DNA from: Silene conica
Taxonomy: Eukaryota > Streptophyta > Magnoliopsida > Caryophyllales > Caryophyllaceae
Assembly (NCBI GenBank): GCA_029255685.2
Contig: CM055314.2
Location: forward strand, 1,134,399 to 1,198,398
Length of the DNA stretch: 64,000 nt
Direction: 5' to 3'
A program made the position numbers and the translations under genes. The number at the start of each line of letters is the position of its first letter. Position 1 is the stretch's first letter. Positions 1 to 9,877 of the stretch are shown in pieces. The notes under the pieces are model-generated. The model had not been told where the DNA came from. It was given only the letters and a program-made list of their open reading frames with translations, and did no database searches.

Positions 1-1573
1 GTGTCTTGGGTCCAGTAATTCTTCCTGATCTATCCCAGCTACGCTCCTTCGTTTTTTCTTCAGTTGCCCACCAACTAGTTGCTCTGCAAATTTGTGCAAA
101 GACTTCAATTTCTTCAAAAATATGAAGAGATATTATGTAAAGTTTTTTTATGTTTATGCTCATTTTTAAAAATAAATATCCTTTGTAGTCAATATCATTT
201 GGTCACCAGAGTCAAAAGCGGACAATATAATTGGCGCGGGTGGGGGTAAGTAACTAATGAAGCATTTTCCGTACATACATACTCCTTGGTTTGCCTTGTT
301 TAAATACCCAGAATGTAATCACTCAAGTTTTCTCATTACCTTGACCCCAGAAGTTGCGCGTTGTTCCTACAGTCCTAGCCTAGTAACAGGTTTCGATGTT
401 AGTCTCCTGTTACTGGAGTTTGCTTAAAGATCTACCTCTTTAAGGAAACAGATGCCATGAATCCTTAGTTATTACTCCATATGAGCTAAATCAGATAGAA
501 CCAAACCATAGTCGAGACCAAGCATTTTCTCCAAGCCTCAAACTTACGATCAACTTTACATTTACTAACCCTCATGAAAACAACTTCATCCGAATATCGT
601 GAGAGGATGGAAATGGGGGGTGAAGTAGTTTACTTCCAATTATTTTCAATCCAGGAAGGAACTAGTTAGTAGGAATATTAATAATAGTTGCGCCTCAATC
701 TATCACCTTACAATTTTGGTTGATATGATTCATCTATCATGGTATCAAAGCCAATAACGGGTTCAAATACTGGCAACCTCAAAACCCCTCAAAAACCCAC
801 GAAGTGGAAACCCAGCACACGGTATGGGGAGCCTGTGCAAACTAACCACTCTTCAAGTACAACGGGCAGTTGAGTGAGGGAGCGGAACAAAAGAATATTA
901 ATAATAGTTGCGCCTCAAGCGTCACAATAAGTTAAAATTTCCGGGTTTTTTCAGTTGGCCTTATTTCATCACTCGTACTTGTATGCCCCCTAACTAAAAA
1001 TCTTGGTTCCGCTACTAGGAACTAGTATAATGAACCTCATTCCTTGGGCGAAGCACTTATTCTTGGGATATTAGGCCTATTAGGTTACGATTAGCTACGA
1101 CGGCTAGAGTACGGTCATCTATTATATATATTCCTATGTACTCTCATCAGATCAACATAATCAATAAGACAATTCCTATTCTTCTGTAATCTTAACCTGA
1201 TATCAGAGTCAGTGTAACCGAAGGTCACGGCTTTGAATCCTGGGGACCTCAAAACCCCTCAAAAACCCGAAGTGAAACCGACACACAGTTTGGGGAGCCT
1301 GTGTAAATAGTTATCAACATTCCAGAAATCTCCATCTCCAAGTCTATTAAAAACAATGAAAAAGTGAAGAAGAATATTACCAGAATAATCAGAAGCACCA
1401 AGCGAAGGAGAAGATGAAGCAGCAGCAGCAAGAATAGGATTGAAATTGTTGTTAGCAAAATTCCAGGAATGCCCAAAGTTAAATTGCGACCTAAAACTCA
1501 AATGAGTAGCTAAATTATGATTTGCACTACAAATTAAATGATGGAATTCAGTTGACACCATTATTGCCTTCAT
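1..1573 (-). CDS. 5' end of a probably plastid-targeted protein gene (two exons seen, partial)
   Basis: Exon 1 runs from an ATG at 1573 down to 1381 (64 codons plus one base) and ends at a GT donor (1380-1379). Exon 2 starts at 83 after a TTTGCAG acceptor and runs off the window. The phases join exactly: the leftover G plus AG gives Glu, and the reading continues EQLVGGQLKKKRRSVAGI, then DQEELLDP. The N-terminus is rich in Ser, Asn and Ala with few acidic residues, like a chloroplast transit peptide; a second in-frame ATG lies at 1561. The EELLDP stretch after a basic segment reminds me of plant plastid alpha/beta-hydrolase-type proteins, but too little is visible to name the family. The 1.3 kb intron (84-1380) carries two SINE-like insertions. 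Confident that this is a gene start, not of its function. Confidence 0.6.
699..892 (+). mobile_element. tRNA-derived SINE with long target-site duplication
   Basis: A 194 bp insertion in the intron of the left-edge gene is flanked by a perfect 26 bp direct repeat (673-698 and 893-918, starting GAATATTAATAATAG). It contains a tRNA-like block: TGGTATCAAAGCC (A-box like), then GGTTCAAATAC (B-box like). There is no long poly(A) tail, only a short A run at the 3' end. The repeat is longer than is usual for SINEs, so a tandem-duplication origin cannot be excluded. Confidence 0.6.
1195..1312 (+). mobile_element. second, diverged copy of the same SINE
   Basis: This stretch shares with 735-840 the order: tRNA-like ATATCAGAGTC, a B-box-like GGCTTTGAATCC, then the body CTCAAAACCCCTCAAAAACCC and GGGGAGCCTGTG. 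The 3' end is diverged and no target-site duplication is evident. It lies in the same intron, close to exon 1. Confidence 0.5.
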
Positions 1574-1816
1574 TTTCTGACTTCTGTGTGTGTTTCCAAA
1601 ATTACCCAACACACATTTTGATAGTATGAACCCAGAAATGTAATCAAAATTGTCAAATAATGTTTGCAGTTACTTCATCCCTGCACAGTGCACACAAGCA
1701 AGGCCTTTAGTTGCTCATCTTTTCTGCAAATGTAACACCAGTTTGAATATACAATCCACAATCTATGATTTGTGGCCTATGGGGGTGTGTCTCCCGTTAA
1801 ACCACCAAATGGTAAT

Positions 1817-2261
1817 CTAGGTAGCACCAAAACGGACACGGACACGAACACGACACGTATATGGAACACGGCATGCCATTAAATTTAGGACACGGGAAAC
1901 GGTATTTAAATTTAATAAAATATAGTACATTTTATATTTATAAATGTTTCATTTTATTTTTTTAAAAATATTTGATATTAATTTTAAATAAGTAAAATTA
2001 AAATTTTCACTTGATAATAAATTTATTTTCATTCTTCACCAGAATCAATTTTCTAATTAATCTCTTTCGATAGCGCATTTCTCGTCTGAAGAATATCATT
2101 CACTGCAAATGATAACCAAATATCGTGGACACACGACGGACACGGCTCAAATGTCATGGACACACGTCGGACACGTTTCGGCGTGTGTCCGTGGAGTGTC
2201 GGTGTCTGACACTATGTCGGACACGATACGGATCGTTACGAGAAGTGTCTGTGTTACCTAG
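1817..2261. mobile_element. hAT-type MITE (445 bp)
   Basis: The ends are short inverted repeats, CTAGGTAGCAC and GTGTTACCTAG, flanked by a perfect 8 bp target-site duplication ATGGTAAT (1809-1816 and 2262-2269). The subterminal parts are rich in GGACACG repeats in both orientations. An 8 bp duplication fits the hAT superfamily. No coding capacity. It lies in the upstream region of the left-edge gene. Confidence 0.8.
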
Positions 2262-2269
2262 ATGGTAAT

Positions 2270-3659
2270 GCTCTATTTTTGTCGATTTCAAGTCACTTAA
2301 TTTGAATTCATTTCAGATCTTATAAGGTTTGTTCAGTTCAGTTCAGATCGTTTAGTTCAGTTTCTATGTTCCGTTCAGATCATATAAATTTAGTTCAGTT
2401 CCTATAAGTTCAATTCAGTTCGGTTCTGATCATATAAACTCAATTCGGAAAAGCTATATACGAAGTATTATTTTTAACGACCGATAAAAAGCATTTTGGT
2501 TTAATTATTCAATACATTAAAAAAAAGAGGCTCAACAACTCATTAATAATTGTACCCGTTTTTACTATCTTATTAATACCACGATCTTACACACACGCAC
2601 TTTGATACCATATGCCCGAATACAAGCATAGACCGCCTGGAAGAATGGTAGAATACTTCAGCTATCGACATTCATCATTAAAATGAAAGTTAAAATGACA
2701 TTTGGTCAACTAAAAAAAAAGTGGGTGATGTTAAAAATCATTCACTAAATATCATCTTAGTATCAAATGTCGATCGTTGTTTTTACATTCACACTCCGTA
2801 ATTTTATGAGAATGCACGCTCTTGAAATACCTATTATACAACATGATATGAACAAGGAACACTAGATTGAAGCATAATTGATAAAAAGCGGAAGGATCAA
2901 GGACATGTATAAGATACGAAACAACATAGTGAGAAATATTTGGCAACGCCATGGATTATTTGTCGATGGTGACATTGATCGATAGTGGAGATAAAGTTGA
3001 TGAGGATTATGATAATATGGAAATAAATGGTTAGAAAAAGTTGTAAAATGTGAATTATTTTTTATCGTAATGTAATTGTTGTATAATGTATGAACTATAA
3101 ACAAACATTGTGTATAAAGTGGAAAATATTTTATATTACCTTGCGTTTAAAACTATTTTTTATCAATGTCATAATAATAATTATAATAATTATAATAATT
3201 ATAGTAATAATAATAATAATTAAATTAAATTAAGTTAATTAAGTTCAGATCCTATAAGTTCGGTTCAGTTCAATTCAAATTCTATAAGTTCAATTTAATT
3301 GCCCGGGAAATCGAGATGGTAACATCTCCGATTTACCTTGATCGGGTAAGACATTATATTACAAAGCTGTATAAGAGCGACGATTTTGGAACCTAAACCA
3401 ATAAACGTAGGTGTATCAAATAAAATGAACCCGACATGAGTACAATATGAGGTCGGTTTTGAATGGGTAGGCATCCTCATCTCAAAACTAGATCTTATTG
3501 TCTCGGTTGGTCACTACGTGAGAAGTAATAAGTACGGGAGAACGTTATCTGAAATGTCGTGCGAGTATATGCGTATTATGCCAATTGTAAACACTTTGGT
3601 AAATTATTAGTAATTTTGAATAAGTTTTATCTTAAAATTTATCAAAGTGTTATTTTAAG
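2270..3659. other. AT-rich intergenic DNA with TTCAGTTCAG-rich blocks and a TAA microsatellite
   Basis: No gene seen. Two blocks with degenerate GTTCAGTTCAGATCNTATAA motifs lie at about 2330-2450 and 3240-3300 and may be the two ends of one diverged element. A TAATAATTATAATAAT microsatellite covers about 3170-3232. Short open frames here have no recognisable protein. Confidence 0.4.
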
Positions 3660-3826
3660 CAACAAGTCTCTCTTGTGAGGGGTCAATATGACCCACTTGA
3701 GTGGATAAAACAAACATAAAGTACCTAGGGAGATACAACTTTCTTGTCTTTATCTACTTATATGAGTTTTATTTAACCCATCGCAAATTTACGACGGATA
3801 TCGTCCGTCGCAAATGAGAATTTGTG
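3660..3826. mobile_element. MULE-type MITE, CA...TG family (167 bp)
   Basis: Starts CAACAAGTCTCTCTTGTGAG and ends GCAAATGAGAATTTGTG. It is flanked by a perfect 9 bp target-site duplication TATTTTAAG (3651-3659 and 3827-3835). The family recurs at 5821, 13030, 17486 and 58520 with the same ends and 9-10 bp duplications, as expected for Mutator-like elements. Confidence 0.85.
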
Positions 3827-3835
3827 TATTTTAAG

Positions 3836-4437
3836 AGTAGCATAATGTTAGATCCTTAGCTTTTATAAACTGATTGTAGAATGAGAAGTTGTGTCGGCTG
3901 GGAGTAGAATGGTACAGAACACAAATTCGCGTTTTAAATCGTCATTGTCTGTATTAAGTGTAGTACGTGTTAAATATATATCAAATTATCCCACTTATTA
4001 CTTAAAAAATGACAATTTTTTGTCTTTATCACCCCACTCGGTAATTTTTAACTCGTCTTAAATTTAAAATCGATAATAATACCCGTCTTAAGTAAAACTT
4101 AGTGCAACGATAAAGGAATGAGTAATTAATTAAGGAATGCATAGAAATGCATAGAAAACGAAAGCTCGCAAATCCCCACATTTGCTCCATTAACCCAACT
4201 GTAGTTTGGTTTGGTCATCCCAAAAACACCCCACTTTGGTACCACTGTACTCCACTTCACACTCCACATTTTCTCGTTTTCATCCAATAATGCGTTTCTA
4301 TTACGGACTGCTTTGTTTTCCCTTTTCACTTTTAAAGAGTTTTGCTGAACACGGATAGTATACCCTTATAAAAATACAAGCGGGAAAATAAGCGGAGCGT
4401 TTTCAAGGGTTATAGTAGTGAGTCATACACTCATGCC
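3836..4437. other. intergenic, no gene recognised
   Basis: The block around 4040-4110 (ATAATACCCGTCTTAAG) is a remnant of the repeat family seen again at 36395-36825. Otherwise nothing recognisable. Confidence 0.4.
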
Positions 4438-5131
4438 TAGGGATGACAGTGGGTCGGGTCCCTAACCCAGATTTTTAGGGTCTGACCCTAACGGATCGGG
4501 TATAAGTCTGAATTTTTAAGACCCACTCGGCACTCGGGGTATGGGTCTTATATAATAACTTCGGGTTCGGGTCTGGGTCTTGGTGTTGGGACCCTACCCG
4601 ACCCTTAAATCCCTACATTTATTAAAAAAAAAGAAAAAAACACACATGTACGAACGTTAATAACCCAAATAGCAGACATAGAGACGACCTTTATTAATTA
4701 TGACTAATATCTATACGCATATGTGACGACTTTTATTAATTTACGAAAATGATAAGTTTGGATACTAGATAAATGATACTACCTCCGATTTCCTATGATG
4801 TTCCCCTTTCCGTTTTGGTCTAATAACATTGATGTTCCCTCTTTCCTCTTTTGGACAGCTTTGTGTGGTCCAAAATCAATTTCATGTGGGGTCATGTATA
4901 TTGTGTGGTCCAAATTAGTTTCCTTATTTCTTGTGTTAAAATCTAAAGGGAACAACACAAGAAGTAAAATTTAGTGAAAAAATTGTTTAGTCAAAGAAAA
5001 AAAGCAGTCCCTAGATAAATGGGTCCATTAATTCAAACCCTTTAGGGTCTGGGTCGGGTATGAGTCAAATGTATGTGACTCATGATCGGGTTTGGGTCTA
5101 CCCTACCCAGACTCTACCATTACCAACCCTA
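4438..5131. mobile_element. hAT-type element with GGGTCGGGTC-rich ends and a nested insertion
   Basis: Begins TAGGGATGACAGTGGGTCGG and ends CCATTACCAACCCTA. Flanks CTCATGCC (4430-4437) and CTCATACC (5132-5139) form an 8 bp duplication with one mismatch. The inside of about 4775-5011 looks like a separate, Stowaway-like insertion (starts TACTACCTCCGATTTCC, later GGGAACAACACAAG). It is bounded by a repeated CTAGATAAATG at 4764 and 5012. Confidence 0.7.
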
Positions 5132-5820
5132 CTCATACCACTTGCATTTTGTACGACAAACATTATGATCTTCAGCTTATAACGGATAGTATCCGCATTC
5201 CACGATGAGAATTTGTGTTTCACTTTACCTTTTTTTCCCCTTATTTTACTGGTTTATTAATTTATTTAGTCCTTTTTCACCCTTTTCTTTTCTGATTTCA
5301 ATGGGCCAACTGTGCACTGTATTAAGTGGGAGAAAGAAGGTGATTTAATGCCACATTTGTACCACTATACTTAATCTCTGAATTAAGCACCAGTTGATGA
5401 TACATTGCTGTCATTTTCTAATGACTGGAACACTCTCATTCCTCTCACTCACCTCACCTGCATAGTCTTCTCTTCATCTTCTTTCTTTCCTTATTTTTTG
5501 TGATTCTCAGGAATATTGGGCACTCTTGCATTCTGAGGTTTGTGCTCTCTTCTCTTTTTCTCTTTGTCTCTCTTAGCAAATTTTAGCATTTTCCTAACAT
5601 ATGTTACGTCTTTGCTAACATGTTATCGTCCCAATTATTTGTTTACCTTTGGGGCTTTGAGGCTTTGACGAAAATACCCGTCACAGAAAATATAAAAAAG
5701 TTAAACAATTGAAGGATATGCCATCATTTTTTTTGGTTATGTGTTAGAATATAAAATCGATCTTGGATTTCAACCATTATGGTTATTACAATTATCAAGC
5801 ATTTTGTTTAGTTATGTTAA
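5132..5820. other. upstream region; possible far-upstream leader exon of the receptor kinase
   Basis: A CT-rich stretch at about 5430-5535 (CTCACTCACCTCACCTGCATAG, TCTTCTCTTCATC) looks like a plant leader and ends at a possible donor, TCTGAG|GTTTGT. The kinase start codon at 9878 lies seven bases after a splice acceptor, so a leader exon must exist upstream; this is the best candidate I see, giving an intron of about 4.3 kb full of repeats. Inference only. Confidence 0.3.
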
Positions 5821-5945
5821 CAATAACTCTTGTGTGAGACGGTCTTTATGTTAAAAAAAAACTGATTTATTAGTATTAATCGAGCAAACTTATTATAAAA
5901 GTGGACCATCTCACGGTGTGAAACCGTCTCATTTTAGAATTTGTG
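5821..5945. mobile_element. MULE-type MITE, CA...TG family (125 bp)
   Basis: Starts CAATAACTCTTGTGTGAGAC and ends AAACCGTCTCATTTTAGAATTTGTG. Perfect 9 bp duplication TTATGTTAA at 5812-5820 and 5946-5954. Confidence 0.85.
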
Positions 5946-5954
5946 TTATGTTAA

Positions 5955-6436
5955 TTAGTGTGAATTCTGTGTGGGTTTCTCTGAGAATTAGCAGTTGATG
6001 TTGGCTGTTTATTAACTGTTTAGGATGTTCAAGGAAGTGTCTAAAAAATTCATGACAAATTTGCAAATTTTTTTAAACTTTTTTGTAAGTTTGGTCATAC
6101 ATTATGCATTGATGATTTACCTGATACTAAAAAGCGCGAAGATATGGTTGTATTGTGGAAAAAAACGCAGAATTTTTCTTTTGGGTTCAACGAAGCGCGA
6201 ACTTAGCCCTGTTATTTCTGGCTTAATTTCAGATCCTTTCAATTTTGCCTGGCTGTATTCCGTCAGTTTTTATTTACGTTTAATCAATTATGTTTAATTA
6301 ATGTCTTCACAAAATTAACTTTTAATTCGAATAAATTCACTTCACCCCAGTTCCACTCAATTTAGTTCAATTAAGCTCCACTCTAATTAAGCCAATTATG
6401 CTCGTTTCAGCCGAAAAGAACAGGGCCTTAGTCGCA
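5955..6436. other. no recognisable feature
   Basis: A short open frame of 90 codons lies at 6025-6297, but it has no recognisable similarity and unconvincing composition. The stretch 6300-6420 is degenerate and AT-rich. Confidence 0.4.
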
Positions 6437-6513
6437 TTACAATAAGGGGTGGGGGACTCGATCCTGGGACCTATTGTCCACCATACCTCCGTCTTAACCA
6501 CTAGACTAAGACA
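6437..6513 (-). mobile_element. tRNA-like SINE head
   Basis: On the minus strand there is a good pol III A box (TAGTCTAGTGG) followed 30-40 bases later by a B box (GGATCGAGTCC). No acceptor stem pairs, so it is not a tRNA gene. The body is lost or unrecognisable. Confidence 0.5.
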
Positions 6514-6831
6514 GATAGATATATAGATGCCATGGCCAGCGGATCATGATCCCGTTCAGTATACGTTGCATTGTATGTGGGGATTTTACGTGTTGTATAA
6601 CGGGAAACAAAAGTCAATTAGTTTAGTCGGTAAATTATTAAGGATGAAATATCTTCTGCTTCTGCAACTAGTCATGCTCTGATGCTCTACAGTCTAGACA
6701 ATTGAGATAATAAGGCCATTTACTTAGAATGTACTTAATTATGTGGTTTGTCCCCAACTTATTATGGGCCAAACTTTCTGTATTTAAACACGCTTCAACA
6801 CGGGAGACAGTTTCGACTCTTTCTAGTACTC

Positions 6832-7730
6832 TATACTGGTCACCCTCATGGCCCCATGTCCTGTCTCCCTCGCCAGTTGTTACATAGGTAAATGGGTCAA
6901 TCGGGTTGGATTGGGTCGTGGGTTTTTGGTCAAATTCGGGTCCTCCATTCCGGGTGCGAATCAGGTTTTGCCGGGTCTACTCCTGTAGAAGGGTGACAAG
7001 GGTCCTCATGTCCTGTCTCCCTCGCCAGTTGTTACATAGGCAAATGGGTCAATCGGGTTGGATTGGGTCGTGGGTTTTGGGTCAAATTCGGGTCCTCAAT
7101 TCCGGGCGTGAATCAGGTTTTGCCGGGTCTACTTAAAACGGCCTGTAAAAGGGTCCTCATGTCCTGTCTCCCTCGCCAGTTGTTACATAGGTAAATGGGT
7201 CAGTCGGGTTGGATTGGGTCGTGGTTTTGGGTTTTGGGTCAAATCCGGGTCCTCAATTTCGGGTGTGAATCAGGTTTTGCCGGGTCTACTTAAAACGGCC
7301 TGTAGAAGACTAGAAGGGTTGAGCTAGGAGGGCTAGTAGCCTAATAGGAGCAACATGGCGTTTTGGTATACTTCGATGGTTTATTGCTTGTATACTACGT
7401 GCGTTTCGGCCTCCAACACGCCAACTTTATACTGGTCACCCCGTGTTTCCTCTCCCTCGCCAGTTGTTGCGTGCAATTAGACCTGTCAAATGGGTCAATC
7501 AGGTTACTATATATGCAATAATATGCATTCGGGTCCGGGCAATTTGGGTCTTGGGTCAAATTCGGGTCCTCAATTCCGGGTGCGAATCAGGTTCGGGTCT
7601 ACTTAAAACGGACTGTAGAGGGGTTGAGCTAGGAGGGCTAGTAATAATCCGTAGTCAACAATTTTGGTGTATTTCGATGGATTATTGCTTGTATACTACG
7701 TGCGTTTCGGCCTCCAACACGTCAACCTTA
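6832..7730. repeat. compound tandem repeat, about 151 bp units inside about 300 bp units
   Basis: The segment starting ATGTCCTGTCTCCCTCGCCA occurs at 6856, 7008 and 7159 (spacing 152 and 151), with a fourth, diverged copy near 7445. Each carries CGGGTTGGATTGGGTC and CCGGGTCTACT. A larger unit with GTATACTTCGATGG and GTGCGTTTCGGCCTCCAACA repeats at about 7359 and 7660. The GGGTC-rich core resembles the hAT elements nearby, so tandem amplification of such an element is likely. Open frames here are repeat artefacts. Confidence 0.8.
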
Positions 7731-7965
7731 ATTTTTTTTCCCGACACAGGTATGTTGAAACCGAGTAGAAAACGACCACGGTTTCTTTTGTTTGCTATTT
7801 ATTTCTTGTCATAACTTGTTCAATATTCTTTTTGCTTCACAAACTAAAGAAGTCAGCTGAAATTGCTTTATAATGACTGATTTGATTTGTGTATTGAAAT
7901 AGATATATCATATATGTACGTGCATGTTTGGTACGTGGTTAACTTATGTTAGATAACCCTCGGGA

Positions 7966-8410
7966 CCCATTTGGAAGAAATAGTTTCAAATGAGCCTCTA
8001 ACCGATAAATAGTTTGGAAAATAACGTCATTTCGTCGAAAAGTTCAAAATCGCTGGGTAACCATCGGCTTCCTTAGTCTAATAAATTTTTTTTGGTATGC
8101 TTTGTTTTATGTGAAAACTAGCAAAGCCGCTGGCTTACCCATCGGCTTATGACATAAACTCATTTGGAAGAAATAGTTTCAAATTGCCTCAAACCGATAA
8201 ATAGTTTGGAAAATAACGTCATTTCGTCGAAGGCTTCCCTGCTCTAATAAAATTTTTTTGCTACTTTCTATTTCTTTGTTTTATGTGAAAACTAGCAAAG
8301 CCGTTGGCTTACCCATCGGCTTACGACGTGAACCCATTTAGAAGAAATAATTTCAAATGAGCTCTAAACCGATAAATAGTTTGGAAAATAACGCCATTTC
8401 GTCGAAAAGT
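7966..8410. repeat. tandem repeat, about 175-192 bp, 2.3 copies
   Basis: Units begin at 7966, 8158 and 8333 with CATTTGGAAGAAATAGTTTC-like sequence and share CGATAAATAGTTTGGAAAAT, ACGTCATTTCGTCGAA and AAAACTAGCAAAGCCG. The last unit is cut short. The following 8411-8929 holds no recognisable feature. Confidence 0.8.
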
Positions 8411-8929
8411 TCGTTGATTTTAAATAAAAAAGTCTGGAAGTTAGTTCTTGGAACAAATGCCTGTATTCTTGCAATGGAAGTGTACTGTCAAGCTCAAGGA
8501 CCATTTCTTGAGTTTGTCTAGACATGGCATGTTGCCTTTACTTTATTTATATATTTATATATACTTTATTTTTGTTGGCAAATTATTAGTTTCTTCTTTT
8601 TCATGGCATTAGATTCTATGTCATCACTTTATTTTCTTTTCTTTACTTTAAATTTGCTTTTAATCTTTACAGCTTTACCAAATTTTAGGTGATTGATATA
8701 CAGGAATCTGTTCCTGGAAACAGTGGACATCTTTGTTTTTTGAAAATTTTAAATTTAGTCATGCTAATAACAATATAAACTTAAATTATATTCCGTACAA
8801 ATGTGTTTGACGCCAATGAACGATTGCAATACCTCCGTTGTAACCAATACACGTGATTACAGACCTTTGTTGGTTGGACCAGTGACAGGTTGAACCGTAG
8901 AACACAATACCTATGGTATCAGCGCGAAC

Positions 8930-9252
8930 TAGGGGTGGTCAATAGTGCGGGTCGGCTGGGTCCGGGACGGGTCGAGGGGCGTTGTTGGTCCAAGGTATGG
9001 GGACCCGGACATGGGCCGGGTTCAGGACGGGTTGGGTCCGGTTCTTGTGAAGTGTAACCCGAACCCGGCCCGGGGCGGGTTGGGACGGGTCTACGGGTCA
9101 GCTTCCGGGCTGGGCTCCAAAAATTGGACCCGGGCCCGGTTACTTCACACACACAGGTCGGGACGGGTTTGGACCCGAGTGAGGCGGGGCGGGTTAGAAC
9201 CGGGTTCAGTGGCGGGTCGGGTCCGGGTTGCCAGCACTCTTGACCAGCCCTA
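8930..9252. mobile_element. hAT-type MITE (323 bp), intact ends
   Basis: Starts TAGGGGTGGTCAATAGTGC; the other end read inward is TAGGGCTGGTCAAGAGTGC (19 bp, two mismatches). Perfect 8 bp duplication GCGCGAAC at 8922-8929 and 9253-9260. The interior is unusually GC-rich (GGGTCGGGTC, GACCCGG), unlike the surrounding AT-rich DNA. Confidence 0.9.
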
Positions 9253-9260
9253 GCGCGAAC

Positions 9261-9877
9261 CCCTAAACCTGAAGCAGGAGTTGTTTCTATTATAACTATT
9301 CAGTATTTACTCCTTTGATGGCACAATGACATGAAGGGTGTTCTTTTTCCTTTCATATGTTACTCCGACTCTTCTAATTTCCTTGCGTACCTGTGTTTGA
9401 CACTCGACACTCGGACATAGGTATGACACTTAGACACCTCATTTTAGACCAAAATATGCATATTTTTTCAGAAAACCTAGTCGAGTCTTGACACTTGGAC
9501 ACACACCCATGTCGGATACTTCTAGACGAGTCTGAGTAACACAGAATTAAACACAATACTCCAAAAAAGAATTTCGGGGGGCCGTGCACTACAGAAAATA
9601 TTCTATTCTCCACTGAAAACTTGAGAACTTTGATATCAAAGATGGTCTTTGATAGTAATATACTAGATAAAAGATAGACTAAAAAATGATCGGAATAAAG
9701 GTAGTACAGAGGCTCGCTCACTCGATCGTGAAGATATATTGAGCTGATTGAACGAGAAACCAGCAATTATTTTCTACTGTATTTCTTACTTGGTCCGTCT
9801 TTGAAGCATGCTGAAATATATATTTGTCGTAAAATCTCTTTGCTTATTATTCTGTTTTATACTGTAATCAGGTGTCA
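9261..9877. promoter_or_regulatory. upstream sequence and 3' splice acceptor of the kinase leader intron
   Basis: TTATACTGTAATCAG (ending 9870) is a good acceptor just before GTGTCA and the ATG at 9878, so the leader is spliced. No other feature is recognised between 9261 and 9850. Confidence 0.4.

Noticed and set aside
6437-6513. tRNA gene
   Set aside because: A and B boxes are present but acceptor and anticodon stems do not pair; it is a SINE head.
7443-7814. 123-codon open frame
   Set aside because: It lies across the GGGTC tandem repeats and has no recognisable protein character.
8919-9253. Gly/Arg- or Pro-rich open frames on both strands
   Set aside because: They are produced by the GC-rich interior of a hAT MITE with clear ends and target duplication.
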